DNA from: Melioribacteraceae bacterium
GTDB lineage: Bacteria > Bacteroidota > Ignavibacteria > Ignavibacteriales > Melioribacteraceae
Direction: 5' to 3'
DNA length: 64,000 bases
Assembly (NCBI GenBank): GCA_027030245.1
Contig: JALVFE010000010.1
Location: 62,001 to 126,000 of the forward strand
Shown: piece after piece, positions 60,086 through 64,000 of the stretch
Position numbering within the stretch: position 1 is the stretch's first letter
Layout: each line of letters starts with the position of its first letter
Position numbers and translations under genes: made by a program
Notes under the pieces: generated by a model
Seen by the model: only the letters and a program-made list of their open reading frames with translations
What the model was told of the DNA's origin: nothing
Database searches by the model: none

Positions 60086-61602
60086 TTTTCCACCTCCATT
60101 TCTACATTAGCGTCTTTTATCGGTTTGGCGGGTAAAATTCTATTTATTTCAAGTTCTGGATTTTCCGCTTCCTTTTTCCACAAAGCTTCTTGTTTAAATA
60201 AGTCGAATAAACGCCAACCTAAAAATATTGCCAAGACGACCAGAATAATTCCCAAACCGAAATCCATTGCTAGCATAGTATAGTTAACAACGGGCGCTTC
60301 GAAATATTCTTTTACAAATAGCCGTTTCATCGAAAATACCGTTGCAGCAGCAAAGGCTAAATCCGAACCGATAATTAAAATCCAGCCGGCCCATTGCCTG
60401 ACTTTTCCTTTAAGTCCCGAAATATCCCAATAATACATGATAATTATAGTAGCAATTAATGCGGCAAGAATATGCCAATGACCGGTAAGTGTAATTCTTT
60501 CTTCCCGTGCCGGCCAAACTCTAAAGATTTTATCTAATTTGATTGCCATGAAAATTCCTACACCGCTTACGGTGAAATTCATGAAAACCATTTGCCAACC
60601 GGGACCGAATTTAAGCGGGTCTTTAAACAAAGCTCTTATTTTATCCATAAAAGTAGGTTTGTCTTTATCCGCAGTTCCTTCGATTATTAATTTTTTCCAA
60701 GAGAAAATAACAAATAGCAATGCCGCTAACATTACACCCACGGAACCGACATAAATAATAGTATGTGCCCAAGGAAGCCAAACTACCGATAAAGCCCCGA
60801 GGGTAAGAGTGATAGAACCGACAATCATTAAATACATAGCCCATTTGTGTAGTGCACCTTTGAAATCGAGCCATCTACCTACAATCAAAGTAATTGCAAC
60901 CGCAACTAACGAAAGCATAATATGTAAATGTCCGATAATCGCTTTTTGTAAAGCGGTTTTGTGAGGATTGCGGATTAAATTTTCGGCAAGAAAAGTTTCA
61001 TGACCGTTTTTCCAATACGAACCTGTCACTGCACCCCACATAGCCGAAAGTAAAGTTAATACTGCCATTGTAAAAAATGCCAAGCGTTCCAAATCCACTC
61101 CCGATTTAGTGTGTGCATAGTCACTGTCGGGAGAAAGGTAATACTCTTTATTCCACGGCCAGAGTGCAACCGCAAGTGAAACACCTGCAAAGAAAATTAA
61201 AGATTGCCCGACCAAAAACAATCCGTGGAAAATGTATTCATGACCGAAATAAGCAAACCATAAACCGAAGACCATTGCCGTTATATAACCGACAGTTATG
61301 GTTGCATTTATATTTGTTTGCTGATGTTTTTTCATTGGAACGAGAGAAGTAATAAAATAAACTTCAATTGCAAGCACAGCCATTGCAATTGTATGATACA
61401 GCATTATAATTCTTCCTTCACGCTCCCAATGATTCAATTCCATACCCAAAGTTCTAACTGTAATATCCCGAACTCCCCATTCGACCATTGGACCGGAAAG
61501 AGTTCCCCAAACTGCAGTAACAATCGAAATTAACGATATAGCAACAAGAACTAATCCTTTGGTGGAACGAAATAGAAAATTAAACCGGTTTAGTTTTTTC
61601 AT
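60082..61602 (-). CDS. Large histidine-rich polytopic membrane protein, possible heme protein
   Basis: A 506-aa protein with at least 12 helices. I do not recognise it. It seems to be built from repeats: LVLVAISLISIVTAVWGTLSG (about 16-36) resembles LAFFTMAVLTLLSAMWGAVTG (about 171-191). Three helices carry paired or single histidines in like settings: RIIMLYHTIAMAVLAIE, AIIGHLHIMLSLVAVA and TLTGHWHILAALIATI. These look like heme-ligand helices, and the first recalls helix II of heme-copper oxidases and NO reductases (R-x-x-H), but no full oxidase motif set is present. It is coupled to a SUMF1 lipoprotein and heme O synthase, which fits a heme-bearing respiratory or stress role. Confidence 0.85.
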   Translation of the reverse strand: MKKLNRFNFLFRSTKGLVLVAISLISIVTAVWGTLSGPMVEWGVRDITVRTLGMELNHWEREGRIIMLYHTIAMAVLAIEVYFITSLVPMKKHQQTNINATITVGYITAMVFGLWFAYFGHEYIFHGLFLVGQSLIFFAGVSLAVALWPWNKEYYLSPDSDYAHTKSGVDLERLAFFTMAVLTLLSAMWGAVTGSYWKNGHETFLAENLIRNPHKTALQKAIIGHLHIMLSLVAVAITLIVGRWLDFKGALHKWAMYLMIVGSITLTLGALSVVWLPWAHTIIYVGSVGVMLAALLFVIFSWKKLIIEGTADKDKPTFMDKIRALFKDPLKFGPGWQMVFMNFTVSGVGIFMAIKLDKIFRVWPAREERITLTGHWHILAALIATIIIMYYWDISGLKGKVRQWAGWILIIGSDLAFAAATVFSMKRLFVKEYFEAPVVNYTMLAMDFGLGIILVVLAIFLGWRLFDLFKQEALWKKEAENPELEINRILPAKPIKDANVEMEVEK

Positions 61603-61634
61603 TATATTTTACCCTTGAATTAGTTAACAAAAAA

Positions 61635-62228
61635 TTAGTCCATTTTAATAGTTAAGATATATTTGACTGTGTTTAGTAACTTATTACCTTCTTTTATAAT
61701 GTCACCCTTAAAATTAGACAATCTCCATTTTGTTACTGTATATCTAATCGATCCTATAATTATTTTAACAAGTTCTTCTTTCCGGATTTTTCCGTTAATA
61801 ATTTCGCCTGAATCTTGTCCGCTTTTAATAATACATAACAGCGCTTCTTCGTGCATATTTAATAACTTCTTGACTTCTTTCGAAAGGGAATGTTTGTTTT
61901 GAAAAATAGACTCAGAAAAAATTACTGAAGCAACCGAAGGTTTCTCAGCAAAGAAGTTAAAGTGATGGTTGAAAATTTTAGTTATTTTTTCCATAGCAGG
62001 GTATTTTGTAGAGCAAGCATTCTCCAAGGTTTTGGACGCTTCGGCTTGAAAAATCTTTATGATGCTAAGCAAGATTTCTTCTTTGCTTTTGAAATGACGG
62101 TAGATAGCGCCTTCCGTAAGTCCAAGTTTAGCAGCAAGATTTTTTATCGTAAATCCTTGAATACCACGTTCGGCAATTAAATCGATTGATTTATCGATTA
62201 TTTTAAATTGCATTTCGGTGAATTTCAT
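61635..62228 (-). CDS. TetR/AcrR-family transcriptional repressor
   Basis: A 197-aa regulator. The N-terminal helix-turn-helix is canonical (IIDKSIDLIAERGIQGFTIK, NLAAKLGLTEGAIYRHFKSK). The C-terminal ligand-binding half is divergent. A palindromic box at 62244-62263, 16 bp ahead of the start codon, is its likely own operator, and a near copy is found at 57.6 kb. It heads the minus-strand membrane cluster and is 32 bp upstream of the 506-aa gene, so it probably autoregulates and controls the whole cluster. Confidence 0.93.
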   Translation of the reverse strand: MKFTEMQFKIIDKSIDLIAERGIQGFTIKNLAAKLGLTEGAIYRHFKSKEEILLSIIKIFQAEASKTLENACSTKYPAMEKITKIFNHHFNFFAEKPSVASVIFSESIFQNKHSLSKEVKKLLNMHEEALLCIIKSGQDSGEIINGKIRKEELVKIIIGSIRYTVTKWRLSNFKGDIIKEGNKLLNTVKYILTIKMD

Positions 62229-62243
62229 TCTAAAACTCTACCG

Positions 62244-62263
62244 TAAGTAAATGACCACTTACA
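62244..62263. promoter_or_regulatory. Predicted TetR autoregulatory operator
   Basis: GTAAGT and ACTTAC arms around AAATGACC; the core is TAAGTAAATGACCACTTA, shared in form with 57603-57620. It lies just upstream of the TetR gene, where it would block that promoter. Confidence 0.68.
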
Positions 62264-62506
62264 AAAATAAGATAAAATACTCTGATTGTCAATAAACGGA
62301 TAATGTATCTTTTTTATTTTTTTGATGATGGATTTTGATGTTTTTTACCATTCAACTGTTCGGTAAATATGGATTTTTAATTATTATTCTCAAAATTATA
62401 AAATACTATTGCGACTAAATCATTAATTAACTAAGTATCTTCAATTTAGTCTAATTTTCCTTTCTTTTTACTCGATAATATAATCAAAGAAAATACTCGA
62501 CTAATT

Positions 62507-64000
62507 ATGGAAAGAGAAAAAGGCGATCTGGGAACCAATAATTTTTTAAGTAAATACTCGAATTAATTATTTCAACTAACCCATAAAGAACTTAAGATAC
62601 TTGAATCATTTGATACTACCGATATTTGTATAGCTGCATACTCTCCGTACAATTATGGGGAAGATTTTATCTTCACTTATTTTAACCAAGCTGCTGAAAA
62701 AGCAGAAGGAATATCAAAAGAAAATGTATTGGGTAAAAAACTTACCGAAGTTTTCCCCGGTGTGGATGAATTTGGGTTACTGAAGGTTTTTAGATATGTT
62801 TTGGATACGGGGAAGGTCAGCATCATCACCTTGCATTGTACAAAGACGAAAGGCATACGGGGTGGCGTGAGAATTTTGTTACAAGATTTCCTTCAGGAAC
62901 AATTGTAACATTCTATTTCAATCAAAATAAAATAATAGACGTTCTAAACGAATCTAAAGAGAAAAGCAAAATTATTGAAAAATTTTTGGAAAACATTCAA
63001 ACCTACGTGTGCATTTTTAATGAAGAAGGTAAAATCAAATTCGTTAACAAAGCTTTATTGGATGATTTGGGATATACTCTTTCGGAGGTTAAAAAACTAA
63101 AGGTTTTTGATCTTCGAAAGTTTGACAAAGCAATTGACTTAAAAGAATACCTTCGAAATTTACAATATAAAGATGTCATTGATTGTAACGCACCTTACAT
63201 TAGTAAAACCGGACAAATTATTTGGGTTAAATCCAAAGTTTATAAAATCAAGTTGTTCGGTGAAAATAATTTTGCTTCCTTTTCACAAAATATTAACTAC
63301 GAAATTGAAACCGAGCAAATACTACAATTACAAAGTGCTGCATTAAGAGCCACAGTAGATGGCATAATCATAACCGATAAAGAGGGTAATATACTTTGGG
63401 TTAATCCTGCATTCACAAAATTAACAGGCTATTCAAAACACGAAGTACTAAGAAAAAATCCTCGAATTTTAAATTCGGGACTTCACCCGAAAGAATTTTA
63501 TGAAAATTTGTGGAAAACGATTCTCTCGGGAAAAGTTTGGAAAGGAAAAATAAAAAACAAGAGGAAAGACGGTTCTATTTATATAGAAGAAATGTCAATA
63601 ACTCCGATTCTGGATGAAAATGAAAAAATTAAAAACTTCATTGCAATTAAACACGATAAAACTGCCGAAGAAGAAGCTTTTCGAGAACTAAAAGTAAGTG
63701 AGGAAAAGTTTAAAGTTATAACCCAAAATGCAATAGAAGCTATAATTACGATGAATGAAAACGGTAAAATAACAATGTGGAATCCTTCGGCAACAAAAAT
63801 GTTCGGATACACGGAAAAAGAGGCTTTAGGAAAAGATTTACATTTGCTGATTGTACCCGAAAAATATAGAGATGTCGCTTACAGAGGATTGAATAGATTT
63901 TTCAAAACAGGAGAAGGGAAAGTAATTGGGAAAACAATTGAATTATCCGGTTTAAAAAAATCGAATGAAGTATTTCCGGTCGAATTATCTCTTTCCAAAG
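62507..64000 (+). pseudogene. PAS-domain sensor gene with in-frame stop and frameshift, runs off the window
   Basis: A frame begins at ATG 62507 (MEREKGDLGTNNFLSKYSN) and hits TAA at 62564-62566, but the same frame continues as a PAS-like domain (DICIAAYSPYNYGEDF, then YFNQAAEKAEGISKENVLG) to about 62812. There the homology jumps to the next frame, which begins GQHHHLALYKDERHTGW and then stays open to the end of the window. Three more PAS-type domains follow: YVCIFNEEGKIKFVNKALLD, GIIITDKEGNILWVNPAFT with LTGYSKHEV, and AIITMNENGKITMWNPSAT with FGYTEKEALG. Such multi-PAS proteins normally end in a histidine kinase or diguanylate cyclase domain, which lies outside. One lesion could be a sequencing error; two suggest a decayed gene. 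Confidence 0.8.

Noticed and set aside
1-64000. tRNA or rRNA genes
   Set aside because: I looked for cloverleaf-type arms with GGTTCGA-like loops and for rRNA signatures and saw none.

Overview
The window is AT-rich DNA from a bacterium of the Bacteroidota/Chlorobiota radiation, most probably an Ignavibacteria-type organism. The best clue is the T9SS type A sorting signal closing the protein at 39951-41228 (SQNYPNPFNPSTTI...SGIYFYRL). A TolC/MacB-type exporter, FadL-like and other predicted outer-membrane barrels and a TAnnTTTG-style promoter agree with this. The species cannot be named from the sequence.

Region 1 (about 1-23 kb) is a type III-A CRISPR-Cas island. It runs cas6, an unrecognised gene, cas10/csm1, csm2, csm3, csm5 and csm4. 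An accessory block follows: a broken ORF6N gene, YefM/YoeB, a DUF2130 protein, a CARF protein with a RelE-like tail, a Card1/Can2-type CARF nuclease, a small Rossmann-like protein, a GxxExxY protein and an NE0113-family CARF protein. Then come a tiny membrane protein, cas1 and cas2, a leader, and an array of 34 intact repeats plus one decayed repeat. The Cas10 GGDD motif predicts cyclic oligoadenylate signalling, and the three CARF proteins are the expected readers or erasers of that signal. Spacers read as antisense to genes: reverse complements show coding-like frames, two ribosome-site/start-codon junctions, a stop-start junction and a terminator. This is what an RNA-targeting complex needs. 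Directly after the array lie about 5.4 tandem units of 145-161 bp in which the CRISPR repeat is itself cut into pieces by hairpin-forming inserts; this is the strangest structure here. Several palindrome families fill the gaps, and a perfect 21-bp inverted repeat sits at both edges of the island (20-40 and 23054-23074). Two further small operons (20.9-21.8 kb; a PIN toxin-antitoxin pair at 22.2-22.9 kb) and an ARPP-1-type gene close the region.

Region 2 (25-52 kb) is mostly ordinary chromosome: HinT, an NtrC-type regulator, an acyl-CoA dehydrogenase, a tripartite MacAB/TolC-like exporter with two permeases, a very large predicted outer-membrane protein, a Nudix hydrolase, a PfkB kinase with MtnA, RecO, a Do-type protease, AroC, an MBL hydrolase, an orphan ABC importer-like pair and a carboxyltransferase. 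Inside it, 39.2-42.5 kb looks accessory: a T9SS-secreted protein, an attC-like hairpin and a Phd/RelE pair bounded by GTTAGAT and ATCTAAC, which suggests integron-type cassettes.

Region 3 (52.5-62.2 kb) is an all-minus-strand membrane cluster that I cannot match to a known system. It holds a 506-aa histidine-rich polytopic protein, a SUMF1-domain lipoprotein, heme O synthase, two paralogous 6-TM proteins, another polytopic protein, a FadL-like barrel, a porin-like protein and DUF423. A TetR regulator stands at its head. An 18-bp box shared by the TetR promoter and the 57.6-kb promoter is the likely operator. The window ends in a PAS-domain sensor gene that carries an in-frame stop and a frameshift.
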